Source of the DNA: CAVPDE01 sp963702565
GTDB lineage: Bacteria > Desulfobacterota > DSM-4660 > Desulfatiglandales > HGW-15
Reading direction: 5' to 3'
DNA length: 64,000 bases
Assembly: GCA_963702565.1 (NCBI GenBank)
Contig: CAVPDE010000010.1
Span: 124,001-188,000 of the forward strand
Shown: positions 18,347 to 26,863 of the stretch, piece after piece
Layout: each line of letters opens with the position of its first letter
How positions within the stretch are numbered: the first letter of the stretch is position 1
Notes under the pieces: model-generated
What the model saw: the letters and a program-made list of their open reading frames with translations, nothing else
What the model was told of the DNA's origin: nothing
Database searches by the model: none
Made by a program: the position numbers and the translations under genes

Positions 18347-19012
18347 GTGCTCTCCAGGATACCTCTTCAGCTCTTGGAACGCTACAAGCCTCTTTCGGCC
18401 TGGGAGTCCTTCTATCTGAGGACACGGTGGCGTCTCTGCCCCTTCGAGACGGTCGAGTCCCATGTCCCCAGAAAAGGGAGAATCCTCGACTTCGGGTGCG
18501 GATACGGCATGCTCTCCAATTTTCTTGCCCTAAAAAGCCCGGATCGCCAAGTGCTCGGAATTGATCTGAACGAAGCCAGGATCGAAGTCGCGAAGCGGTC
18601 TTCGAAAGGTCACCCCGAGGTCTCCTTTCAGCTCGGTGACGTCCGGGACTTCCAAGGCATCCCCTTTGATGCAGTGGTCATGACCGATGTCCTTCACCAC
18701 ATTGCCGAGGACGACGTCCGAGTCCTGCTCCGAATCATGCGCTCCTGCTTGAGCGATCACGGCACCCTGGTGGTCCTGGATGTGGACCGATCTCCACGGA
18801 GAAAATTTTACACCACCTACCTCATCGACCGCCTGCTGAACCTGACCCGGTCGCTCCATTACCGCTCGCGGGATCTTCTGATGCTCCTGGTGGGCCGGTC
18901 CGGCTTTCGGGTGCACCAGGTCGTCCCTGCAGACCAGGGATTGCCGCTCTCGGACGTGATTTACCTCTGCAAGAAAGACAAAGAGCCTGCCTCTGGTGGA
19001 GAGGCCATCTGA
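18347..19012 (+). CDS. Class I SAM-dependent methyltransferase
   Basis: A 221-residue protein starting at GTG 18347, three bases after the DegT stop, with AGGAG about 13 bases upstream. ILDFGCGYGMLS is motif I (SAM binding), VLGIDLNEARI the acidic loop, and DAVVMTDVLHHI motif IV. It is likely to modify a sugar, lipid intermediate or quinone-like substrate; its place behind the sugar aminotransferase favours a nucleotide-sugar or glycan acceptor. No membrane helices are evident. The substrate is not determinable from sequence. Confidence 0.8.
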   Translation: MLSRIPLQLLERYKPLSAWESFYLRTRWRLCPFETVESHVPRKGRILDFGCGYGMLSNFLALKSPDRQVLGIDLNEARIEVAKRSSKGHPEVSFQLGDVRDFQGIPFDAVVMTDVLHHIAEDDVRVLLRIMRSCLSDHGTLVVLDVDRSPRRKFYTTYLIDRLLNLTRSLHYRSRDLLMLLVGRSGFRVHQVVPADQGLPLSDVIYLCKKDKEPASGGEAI

Positions 19013-19017
19013 CCGCC

Positions 19018-19770
19018 ATGGATCCTAAGGAATACGACATCATGTACCGGGCTGAGCAATCCCACTGGTGGTACCAGGGCATGGCTGCCATCACCAAGAC
19101 TATTCTGGAGGCTTTTTACGCGCCCGGCTCGGGTCTGGCTATCCTGGATGCAGGGTGCGGCACCGGTGCTGGACTTCTTTTCCTTTCTCAGTATGGATCG
19201 GTGACGGGGTTGGACATCTCCCCTTATGCTCTTCGTTTCTGCTCCGACCGCGGATGCACCCAGGTCACAGGGGCTTCTGTCATGGCCCTGCCGTTCCGGG
19301 CGGAAACCTTTGATCTTGTGACCTCCTTCGACATCCTTTACTTTGAAGGCATTCATGACGAAACGGCCCTGCGCGAAACCGCGAGGGTTCTTCGTCCGGG
19401 CGGGAGATTGCTCCTAAGGGTTCCCGCATTTGACTGGTTGCGAGGAACGCACGATGCCAGGGTCTCCACCGCCCATCGTTACACCTCCAAGGAACTGGCG
19501 GACAAATTGGTGAAGAGTGGATTCGAAATCGAGCGGTTGAGCTATGCCAACATGCTCCTCTTTCCCCTCGCCCTGCTCAAGCGGTTCGCTGAAAGGTGGC
19601 GGCCCACCCCCCAGCAGGACTCCGATATTGCAGTGAACGTGGGGGCCTTTTCAGGTTTTCTCAGGGGCTGCCTTGTTCTCGAGTCACGCTGGATCCGTCA
19701 CCGGCGTTTCCCTTTCGGGCTTTCTGTGGTGGCCATGGCGAAGAAAAACTCATCCCGGAGGTCTTCCTAG
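19018..19770 (+). CDS. Class I SAM-dependent methyltransferase
   Basis: A 250-residue protein. Its N-terminus (EYDIMYRAEQSHWWYQGM) is shared with the methyltransferase at 29167-29931 (EYGVMYRLEQSYWWFVGK), so the two are paralogues. AILDAGCGTGAGL is motif I, VTGLDISPYAL the acidic loop, and FDLVTSFDILYF motif IV; a DARVSTAHRYTSKEL segment follows. Members of this group are common in polysaccharide and polyprenyl-glycan loci. It ends one base before the GT2 start (19771). Probably methylates a lipid-linked or nucleotide sugar; not proven. Confidence 0.8.
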   Translation: MDPKEYDIMYRAEQSHWWYQGMAAITKTILEAFYAPGSGLAILDAGCGTGAGLLFLSQYGSVTGLDISPYALRFCSDRGCTQVTGASVMALPFRAETFDLVTSFDILYFEGIHDETALRETARVLRPGGRLLLRVPAFDWLRGTHDARVSTAHRYTSKELADKLVKSGFEIERLSYANMLLFPLALLKRFAERWRPTPQQDSDIAVNVGAFSGFLRGCLVLESRWIRHRRFPFGLSVVAMAKKNSSRRSS

Positions 19771-20505
19771 ATGCACATGAAAAAACTGGAGAGCATCTCG
19801 GCCTTTTTCCCCGCCTACAATGATGCGGCCACGATTTCGAGCATGGTGATCGCTACCCTGCTGACCCTTCCGAAGGTGACCGATGACTACGAAGTCATCG
19901 TGGTGAATGATGGCAGCCCAGATCACACGGGAGAAATGCTCAAAGAACTGGCCAGGGTCTACCCCCAGGTTCGGATCATCACCCATGAGAAGAACAAGGG
20001 GTACGGAGGGGCCCTGAGGAGCGGCTTTGCTTCAGCCACTAAGACGTGGATCTTTTACACGGACGGGGACGCGCAGTACGATCCCCGCGAACTGGTGAGG
20101 CTGGCCGAGGCGGTCACAGAAGACGCCGATGTGGTCAACGGGTTCAAGATCGCCCGCTCCGACCCCTTGCACCGCATCCTGATCGGACGACTCTACCACA
20201 CGATCGTGCGGCTCCTTTTCGGATTCCGCCTGCTTGATGTGGATTGCGACTTCCGCCTCATGCGCCGGACCGTTTTCGACAAGGTCACCCTCACCTCCTC
20301 CTCCGGCACCATCTGTCTGGAGATGGTGAAAAAGCTCCAGGACCATGGATTTCGATTCAAGGAAGTCCCTGTTCACCATTATCATCGCGCCCACGGCAAG
20401 TCCCAGTTCTTCAATTTTCCACGCCTCATCAAAACGGCGAAACAGCTCATGGGACTTTGGTGGGACCTGGTTGTGAGAAAAAATCACCTCCGAGCAGGCT
20501 CGTGA
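19771..20505 (+). CDS. GT2 glycosyltransferase, DPM1-like
   Basis: A 244-residue GT-A enzyme without clear membrane helices. SAFFPAYNDAATI, VIVVNDGSPDHTGEML, GYGGALRSGFASA and FYTDGDAQYDP (DxD) are present. The RLLDVDCDFRLMRR and VPVHHYHRAHGKSQFF segments match polyprenyl-phosphate hexose synthases. ATG 19771 directly follows the previous stop. It sits just before two tandem YfhO genes and probably provides their lipid-linked sugar, as CsbB does for YfhO in Firmicutes. Confidence 0.88.
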   Translation: MHMKKLESISAFFPAYNDAATISSMVIATLLTLPKVTDDYEVIVVNDGSPDHTGEMLKELARVYPQVRIITHEKNKGYGGALRSGFASATKTWIFYTDGDAQYDPRELVRLAEAVTEDADVVNGFKIARSDPLHRILIGRLYHTIVRLLFGFRLLDVDCDFRLMRRTVFDKVTLTSSSGTICLEMVKKLQDHGFRFKEVPVHHYHRAHGKSQFFNFPRLIKTAKQLMGLWWDLVVRKNHLRAGS

Positions 20506-20552
20506 CAAATCTTCGGGATATCCGATCGGGAATTTCAAGGAGTTCATCGGCG

Positions 20553-22865
20553 GTGCAACTGCCCTTCAGCAAAAAAGATGGGATAGCCGTCGGCGTGATC
20601 GGGCTGTTCTGCCTCTATCTCTTCAGGGACATCGTCCTCTCCGGGCACCTCCTGATCGGTGACGACTTCTTCACCTTCTACCTGGGGATGAAGAAGTTCC
20701 TCTACGACCAAGTGCGCCTTCATCATGAGATCCCCTACTGGAATCCTTACATCTTCGGGGGAATGCCCTTCTGGGCTCATTTCGAATCCACGATCTTTTA
20801 CCCTCTCGGATTCCTTTTCTACCTCGTCTCCCCGGAAAAGGCCTACGGCTATACCATGTTCCTGCACGTCTTCCTCGCCGGCTTGTTCATGTATCTTTTG
20901 GTTCGATCCCTGGGGGTTAGTGCGGTGGGAGGGTTCGTGGCTTCCGCTGTCTTCGCATGCAACGGGTACATGATGGCCATTCTCTACCTGGGGCACATGA
21001 GCCCTGTGGAAAGCTACATTTGGCTGCCCCTGGTCATCTATTTCGTCAACCGGGCCGTCCGTGCGGACAGAAGTTGGCGGAATGCAATCATCGCGGGAGC
21101 GCTCTGGGGGATTCAGATCCTCGCCGGAGCGCCCCAGGATGCCTTTTACACCTTTCTCGCCTCAATGCTTTTCCTTCTGTTCATGGTCCGGGGCGGTCGG
21201 GCGATGAGGCCGGATACCCTGAGGACCCTTTCCATCGCGCTGCTGGTGTTCTTTGCGGGAGCAGGCCTTTCTTGCGTTCAGATTCTCCCCGCCCTGGAGC
21301 TTATCGGTGAATCGGTGCGCGCTGCCCTGGATGACTATGAGTGGTCCACGCTCGCCTCCTACCCGCTTCAGGGCATTGTCACGGTCCTGTTGCCCCATTT
21401 CTTTGGAAACTACGCGGACGGCTCCGTCTGGGTAAGCAACACTCCCTGGAGTCTTCCTCAGCAGAACCTCTACACAGGCATCTTGACGCTGGTGCTTCTG
21501 GGGTTTGTGTCGCTTCAAGAGAAAGTCGAAAGAAGGGTGAGGGTCTTCGGGGGGCTGCTGGCCGTCGGGTCTCTCATCCTCGCTTTCGGCCACAACACTC
21601 CCTTCTACAAACTGGTCTATCTGCTTCCCGGATTTGACCGGTTCAGGGCTCCATCCAAGATTATGGTGCTCTGGGCTTTTTCCATGGCCCTCCTGGCGGG
21701 AATCGGTATGGATGGGCTTTTTTCCTACCTCAGAAAAGGGTCCCTTCGAAGGCTGGTCCCGATCCTATTCTCGGCCTTCCTCCTGGCTGGTCTTGTCCTT
21801 GTCTTCCACTATGCCCCTTCCGCTGTCCTCAAGGTCTTCTCTCCCTTTGTGCTGGTTGAGGCCATCCCTGCGAAGATGCCGGAGGCGTCAAGAATAATTT
21901 CTGCAGAAATGCAACGGCTCGCGCTGGTGCTTGCTTTGATTGTTCTGCTGCTTCTGCTCGTGCGTAGGAATTTCTTACCTCCCCGCATCGCCGCAGCCCT
22001 GTTCTGTGCTCTTCTGCTCATTGACCTGGCCTTCGTGCATCAAGGGGCGGTCCGACAGGACGATGCCAAGTATGACAAGATCGCAAGAATCGAGAAAGAT
22101 CTTCAGGCCTCTTTTTCAGGAGACAAGAGCATTTACCGGGTCGGCGCCTTTCAGCATTCCCTGGGAGCCAACTTGGAAATGGTTCTGGGCTATCAGACCG
22201 TCGGGGGATTCACTGCGCTCTTTCCGAGCCGATATTACGATTACATCGACCGATACGCTGAGTACCGGTTGCCTAGAGGCTGGGTTTCTTTTTTTTATGG
22301 CATAGCAAAAGATCATGTCTTGATGGATCTTCTCAACGTCAAATACGAGATCTCTTACACCGACAAGTCCATCGGCTCCCGTGAGACCTGCCTGCCCAGA
22401 GCCTTCATCGTGCCTTCGGCCGATGTCGTGGCGAAGGAGGAGATCCTGGGACGCCTGACAGGCCCCGGCTTTCACCCTCAAGCAACGGTGCTCATCGAAG
22501 AAAAAGCCAAGGCTCCGGCCCCTTCCATCGAAGGCCTCTCCGCAAAAGCCCGTGTCCACGTGGTCGACTATGCCCCGGATCGGATCCTTCTCCATGCCGA
22601 GTCGCCGTCTCCGGCCTACCTCTTCTTGAGCGAAATCTTCTACCCCGGCTGGAAAGCCTTTGTAGGTGATCAGCCCGAAACCATCCTGCGCGGGAATTAC
22701 CTGTTCAGGGTCATTCCTCTGCCTGCAGGCCGCCACCAAGTCCGGTTCCTCTTCGATCCTTTGACGATCAAGCTGGGCATCGTCGTTTCCGTCGTCACGG
22801 CGCTGGTGATCTTGGGGATACTGGTCTCCTTTTTCTTGAGGAGGAGGGTTCAATACACGTTATGA
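20553..22865 (+). CDS. YfhO-family membrane glycosyltransferase, tandem copy 1
   Basis: A 770-residue protein with about twelve helices. LIGDDFFTFYLGMKKFL, IPYWNPYIFGGMPF, GAPQDAFYTF, FDRFRAPSKIMVLW and the C-terminal YPGWKAFVGDQPETILRGN are family marks. I choose GTG 20553 because AAGGAG lies 11 bp upstream and the N-terminus then matches the next paralogue; GTG 20502, overlapping the previous stop, is the alternative. Its stop overlaps the next ATG as ATGA. It is clearly similar to 22862-25225 along its length, so the pair arose by tandem duplication long enough ago to diverge. Expected to transfer a sugar outside the membrane. Confidence 0.85.
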   Translation: MQLPFSKKDGIAVGVIGLFCLYLFRDIVLSGHLLIGDDFFTFYLGMKKFLYDQVRLHHEIPYWNPYIFGGMPFWAHFESTIFYPLGFLFYLVSPEKAYGYTMFLHVFLAGLFMYLLVRSLGVSAVGGFVASAVFACNGYMMAILYLGHMSPVESYIWLPLVIYFVNRAVRADRSWRNAIIAGALWGIQILAGAPQDAFYTFLASMLFLLFMVRGGRAMRPDTLRTLSIALLVFFAGAGLSCVQILPALELIGESVRAALDDYEWSTLASYPLQGIVTVLLPHFFGNYADGSVWVSNTPWSLPQQNLYTGILTLVLLGFVSLQEKVERRVRVFGGLLAVGSLILAFGHNTPFYKLVYLLPGFDRFRAPSKIMVLWAFSMALLAGIGMDGLFSYLRKGSLRRLVPILFSAFLLAGLVLVFHYAPSAVLKVFSPFVLVEAIPAKMPEASRIISAEMQRLALVLALIVLLLLLVRRNFLPPRIAAALFCALLLIDLAFVHQGAVRQDDAKYDKIARIEKDLQASFSGDKSIYRVGAFQHSLGANLEMVLGYQTVGGFTALFPSRYYDYIDRYAEYRLPRGWVSFFYGIAKDHVLMDLLNVKYEISYTDKSIGSRETCLPRAFIVPSADVVAKEEILGRLTGPGFHPQATVLIEEKAKAPAPSIEGLSAKARVHVVDYAPDRILLHAESPSPAYLFLSEIFYPGWKAFVGDQPETILRGNYLFRVIPLPAGRHQVRFLFDPLTIKLGIVVSVVTALVILGILVSFFLRRRVQYTL

Positions 22866-25225
22866 CGGCTTCGAAGATGCACCTCACGAAAAAAGATGCC
22901 TTCTCCTTTGCTGTGCTGGGAATTTTCTGCCTCTTTGGGTTCAGAGAGATCCTTTTCCAGGGTCATTTTCTCTTTGGAGCAGACTTCTTCAGCTTGCATC
23001 TGGGGATGAAGCAGTTCCTCTATGACCAGATCCAGCAACACCACACCATTCCCTATTGGAACCCCTACGTTTTCGGGGGGATGCCTTTCTGGGCTCATTT
23101 AGAGTCGACCATCTTCTACCCCTTGGATATCCTATTCTGGCTTATGCCGCCGGAACGTGCTTTTGGTTACACGGTTTTTTTGCATGTTTATCTAGCCGGT
23201 GCGTTCATGTTTCTTTTCTGCCGGACCCTCGGCATCCGGGCGGCCGGTGCGCTGGCGAGCGCCCTCTGTTTCATGTTCAGCGGACTGATGATGGCCACCG
23301 TCTACGACGGCCAGATGTTCAGGGTTCAGGCGTTCGCGTGGCTTCCACTGATCTTGTTTTTCGTTTATCGTGCTTTGTTCTCTGATCGACATCTGTTCCA
23401 CAGCCTTATGGCCGGATTCTTCTGGGGAATCCAGATCATGTCCGGCGCGCCTCAGGACGCCCTGTACACCCTGATCGCCGCAGTCGTGTTCCTCCTGTTC
23501 ATAGGGGACTGGAGCTTCAGGCTCCCATCTTCCGGTTTGAGGGCGGCCAAAACCCTGGGTATTCTCTTTGTGGTGGGGTTAGGGATTGCGGCTGTTCAAG
23601 TCGTTCCTTCTTATGAATTCGTCAGGGAATCTGTTCGAGGGGCCATCCATCAATACTCTCTCGTCACCATGGGGTCTTATCCTCCCGAAGGGATCATCAC
23701 ATGGGTCCTGCCCCACTTCTACGGCCGTTTCGCAGCGGAGAACTACTGGGTCGCAGACGTTCCCTGGTCCGTTCCCCTTTATAATCTTTACGTGGGCATC
23801 CTCCCCGTTTTCCTTCTCCTCTTCATTCCCTATCGCGAATCTGCAAGCCGCCGCATCCTTGCCTTTGCCCTGACGCTCGCGCTCCTTTCTTTTCTCATGG
23901 CTCTTGGCTCCAACACGCGCCTGTATGAGTTTATTGTCATGCTCCCAGGATTCGACAAGATCCGGGCTCCAGCAAAGATCATCATCCTCTGGGTCCTGGC
24001 CATGGCCTTGCTCGCCGGAAAGGGGATGGACGGGCTCTTTAGCCGTTCGAATGCCTCGTTGCGCCGCCGTCTTGGAGTTGCTTTTGTGTTCATTTTGGCA
24101 ATCCTAGCCCTCGATGCCGCCCTTCATGTGGAAAGGACTCTCACCTTAAAGCTCTTTTCTCCTTTTTTTCTCGATCATGCAATTCCAGACAGAATGGGTT
24201 TTGCGGAGGGCCTCATCCGAAGCGAATGGTACCGTTTCACGCTCTTGAGCAGCATCCTTTTTCTCATCACCATCTCGTGGGTGCGGGGACTCTTGAAGGA
24301 GCCGCTCGCTGCAAGCCTTCTGTGCGGTCTTCTTTTCTTGGATTTGGCTTATGTGAACCGGGGAGCGGTGAGGCATGAGGATAGGATATACGCTGAGGCG
24401 GCTCGCGTGAAAGAGCAGCTTGGCGCGGCGTTGGGTGAGGACAGGACCGTCTTCCGCGTGGGGAGCTTCAGGTCAGGCTGGGGAGCCAATTTCGAGATGT
24501 ACCTGGGCTTTCAAAGCTTGGGCGGGTACAATCCTCTCCTCCTCCAACGCTATTACGAATATCTCAACCAGTACCAGTTTTACGGCAGGCCTGTTCCCGA
24601 AGGCTGGAGCATTTTGTTTTATGAGGAACATGAAAACCGCCTTCTCATGGATCTTCTCAATGTAAAATACGAAATATCCCATAAAACACGAAACTTCAGC
24701 CTCCGAGAGACTTATCGGCCTCGAGCTTTTCTCGTGCCAGGGGCAGAGATTGTGGACAAGAAAGAAGAAATCCTGGACGCCATGATCAAGCCCGGCTTTG
24801 ACCCAGCTCAAGTTGTCCTCTTTGAGAAAGGAACCCGCCAGTTGAACCTCCTGCCCCCGGGAAAGGACTTGCCGGCCGACCCGGGAAATGTAACCATTGT
24901 CTCCTACCAGCCCGACTCCATCGCCCTCTCCGTCCACGCGCGCTCGGCCGCGCTGCTCTTCCTGAGCGAAGTGTTCTATCCGGGCTGGAAAGCGTACGTC
25001 GACGGACAACCGACAGAAATCCTGCGAGGGAATTACCTGTTCAGGGTTCTCGAAGTGCCTGAAGGAAGACACGAGGTCCACCTCGTCTTCGATCCATGGA
25101 CCATCAAAGCGGGGAAAGGAATCACCCTGTTGACGGTTCTCCTGATCTTGGCCTTGGCGATCTTCCACAGACGTAAAAGCAGGGCTTCACCCGCTCACCG
25201 GCCTCCCTCTTTCCCCGTGCTATGA
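22862..25225 (+). CDS. YfhO-family membrane glycosyltransferase, tandem copy 2
   Basis: A 787-residue paralogue of the preceding gene. LFGADFFSLHLGMKQFL, IPYWNPYVFGGMPF, GAPQDALYTL, FDKIRAPAKIIILW and YPGWKAYVDGQPTEILRGN align directly with it. About twelve helices, then a C-terminal beta-rich outer domain. It starts by ATGA overlap, so translation is coupled. Its 3' end overlaps the convergent gene at 25195 by 31 bp. Two enzymes behind one GT2 could act on different acceptors or place different sugars in sequence. Confidence 0.85.
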   Translation: MTASKMHLTKKDAFSFAVLGIFCLFGFREILFQGHFLFGADFFSLHLGMKQFLYDQIQQHHTIPYWNPYVFGGMPFWAHLESTIFYPLDILFWLMPPERAFGYTVFLHVYLAGAFMFLFCRTLGIRAAGALASALCFMFSGLMMATVYDGQMFRVQAFAWLPLILFFVYRALFSDRHLFHSLMAGFFWGIQIMSGAPQDALYTLIAAVVFLLFIGDWSFRLPSSGLRAAKTLGILFVVGLGIAAVQVVPSYEFVRESVRGAIHQYSLVTMGSYPPEGIITWVLPHFYGRFAAENYWVADVPWSVPLYNLYVGILPVFLLLFIPYRESASRRILAFALTLALLSFLMALGSNTRLYEFIVMLPGFDKIRAPAKIIILWVLAMALLAGKGMDGLFSRSNASLRRRLGVAFVFILAILALDAALHVERTLTLKLFSPFFLDHAIPDRMGFAEGLIRSEWYRFTLLSSILFLITISWVRGLLKEPLAASLLCGLLFLDLAYVNRGAVRHEDRIYAEAARVKEQLGAALGEDRTVFRVGSFRSGWGANFEMYLGFQSLGGYNPLLLQRYYEYLNQYQFYGRPVPEGWSILFYEEHENRLLMDLLNVKYEISHKTRNFSLRETYRPRAFLVPGAEIVDKKEEILDAMIKPGFDPAQVVLFEKGTRQLNLLPPGKDLPADPGNVTIVSYQPDSIALSVHARSAALLFLSEVFYPGWKAYVDGQPTEILRGNYLFRVLEVPEGRHEVHLVFDPWTIKAGKGITLLTVLLILALAIFHRRKSRASPAHRPPSFPVL

Positions 25226-26850
25226 AGGAGCCTCGATGCAACCTTCCTCGCGGCTAGAACAAGCAACAGGAAATTGAGAATCACCAAGGGGTAGACCCAC
25301 GTTTTCGATGATGGAGCCTTCAGGGGCAATGCCACGGGCCACCAAAAGGGGATGGTTCGGTTCTCTGTCACCCAGATCGGTGGATCCAAGCCGAAGTCCC
25401 CCAACTGGCTCCACGGCGAATCAGACCACAGATCGTAGCTGAAGATCATGTGTTTCAACAACCACCAGTTTCCGGCCACGTGGGAAAAGCGCGGGCTGAA
25501 TTGGTTGAAGGTGTCTTCCAAGGTTGCGCCCGCATAGGTGAACGCCATGGAGCTCAGATCAATGAACTTGTTCACCACAGCGGCTCGCGTCTGTATAAAG
25601 GCAAAAGGGTGAACGCTGACTCCAAGGATTTGAATCCAAACCGAGAAGACCAGCAGCCCGACCGTCACCCCCTTTGTGAGGCTAGATTTCGTGGCCCATG
25701 ATCCGAAGAACACGCCTGCCGGCAAGATCAGGTAGGGCGTGATCACCACGAGGAATCGGGGGCCCCACGCCCAGTCCCCGGCCCACAAGCACCACAACGC
25801 ATGGGGAAGGGTGTAGGCCGCCGCGACCCCGAGGAAGAGAAACCCTTCTTTCCGGTTCCTCTGGAAAAAACCGCGGGCGGATATCAGACCCAAAAGGCTC
25901 ACGGGAGCGTAAACAAAAAAGCTTTTCCCCGGACTCGCAAGAAGCCCCCATAATCCAACGTAAAGAGGAGTGGAGAACCCCAGGGCCCCCCATCCTCTGT
26001 CATAGCCGGACGGCCAAATCGCCCCGTATCGAACTGCGTTATGCCACCCCTCGATGCCCAAAAAGAGGGTGAGCGGTGGAAGAAAAAAGAGGCACACGTC
26101 CCGCAAGGTGCTCCTGAAATCGCGGGATGCCAAAAGGTAGACCATGACCACCGGCAAGACGACAAGGGAGATGATCTTGGTGATCACTGCAAAGCCCAGG
26201 CACGCTCCGGACACGGCGAGCCATCCCTTGCGATGGCCAGCAACATAGGACACGGCCCCATAAACCCCTCCCAGAATGGCCACATTGAGCGTTCCCTCTG
26301 ACATGAGGGATTTGGAGTAGGGCCACACCATGGTGCACAATCCGTACACAAGGCTCAACACCATAGAGACCCGCTCGGAGTAGCCGAGTCGAGCGCCTGA
26401 ACGATAGACGAGGACGCATCCGACGGCGGATATTAGGGAAGGGCAGAGGATGAGAAACATCCATTCCGAGTGGTAGGGCGCACCGGGAAGCGTACCGCCG
26501 ATGTGGGTCGGCAAGTGAACGGAAGTGGTGAGAGAGTGCAGGAAGACGAATGGCACTTCCACCAAGGACTGGCCCAGACCCCACTTGGTGTAGTATCGTC
26601 CATCGGAGCCTTTTGCGATGTAGTCTTCAGAGTGCGGGTCCTGAGGCATCTCTCTCAGGTCAAAACCGATCTGGCCCTTTGTGACCATCTGCCGGGCCAC
26701 CTGAATCATAAAGAACTCATCCCCTGCTTTGTACCAGCCTGCATTCGTGAAAGTGTAAAGGAAAAAGAAAAACCCCAAGAGGAAAGAACCGGAACCTCCC
26801 TTGAAACGACCCGGCTTTTTCTCCGCAGGCTTGCTTTCCGGCTCTGGCAC
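25195..26850 (-). CDS. Multi-membrane GT-C type protein
   Basis: A 551-residue protein with about eleven hydrophobic helices. After the first helix the loop reads GWYKAGDEFFMIQVARQM, with a DE pair as in GT-C glycosyltransferases; KGSDGRYYTKWGLGQSL and WGPRFLVVITPYLILP are typical of large uncharacterised GT-C-like membrane proteins. GTG 26850 has AAGGGG 8 bp upstream and follows the YfhO stop by 13 bp, so it is the last gene of the pilin-led minus block. Convergent overlap of 31 bp with the YfhO gene on the other strand. Function inferred only from fold pattern and context. Confidence 0.65.
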   Translation of the reverse strand: MPEPESKPAEKKPGRFKGGSGSFLLGFFFFLYTFTNAGWYKAGDEFFMIQVARQMVTKGQIGFDLREMPQDPHSEDYIAKGSDGRYYTKWGLGQSLVEVPFVFLHSLTTSVHLPTHIGGTLPGAPYHSEWMFLILCPSLISAVGCVLVYRSGARLGYSERVSMVLSLVYGLCTMVWPYSKSLMSEGTLNVAILGGVYGAVSYVAGHRKGWLAVSGACLGFAVITKIISLVVLPVVMVYLLASRDFRSTLRDVCLFFLPPLTLFLGIEGWHNAVRYGAIWPSGYDRGWGALGFSTPLYVGLWGLLASPGKSFFVYAPVSLLGLISARGFFQRNRKEGFLFLGVAAAYTLPHALWCLWAGDWAWGPRFLVVITPYLILPAGVFFGSWATKSSLTKGVTVGLLVFSVWIQILGVSVHPFAFIQTRAAVVNKFIDLSSMAFTYAGATLEDTFNQFSPRFSHVAGNWWLLKHMIFSYDLWSDSPWSQLGDFGLDPPIWVTENRTIPFWWPVALPLKAPSSKTWVYPLVILNFLLLVLAARKVASRLLHSTGKEGGR

Positions 26851-26863
26851 GCGGGAACCCCTT

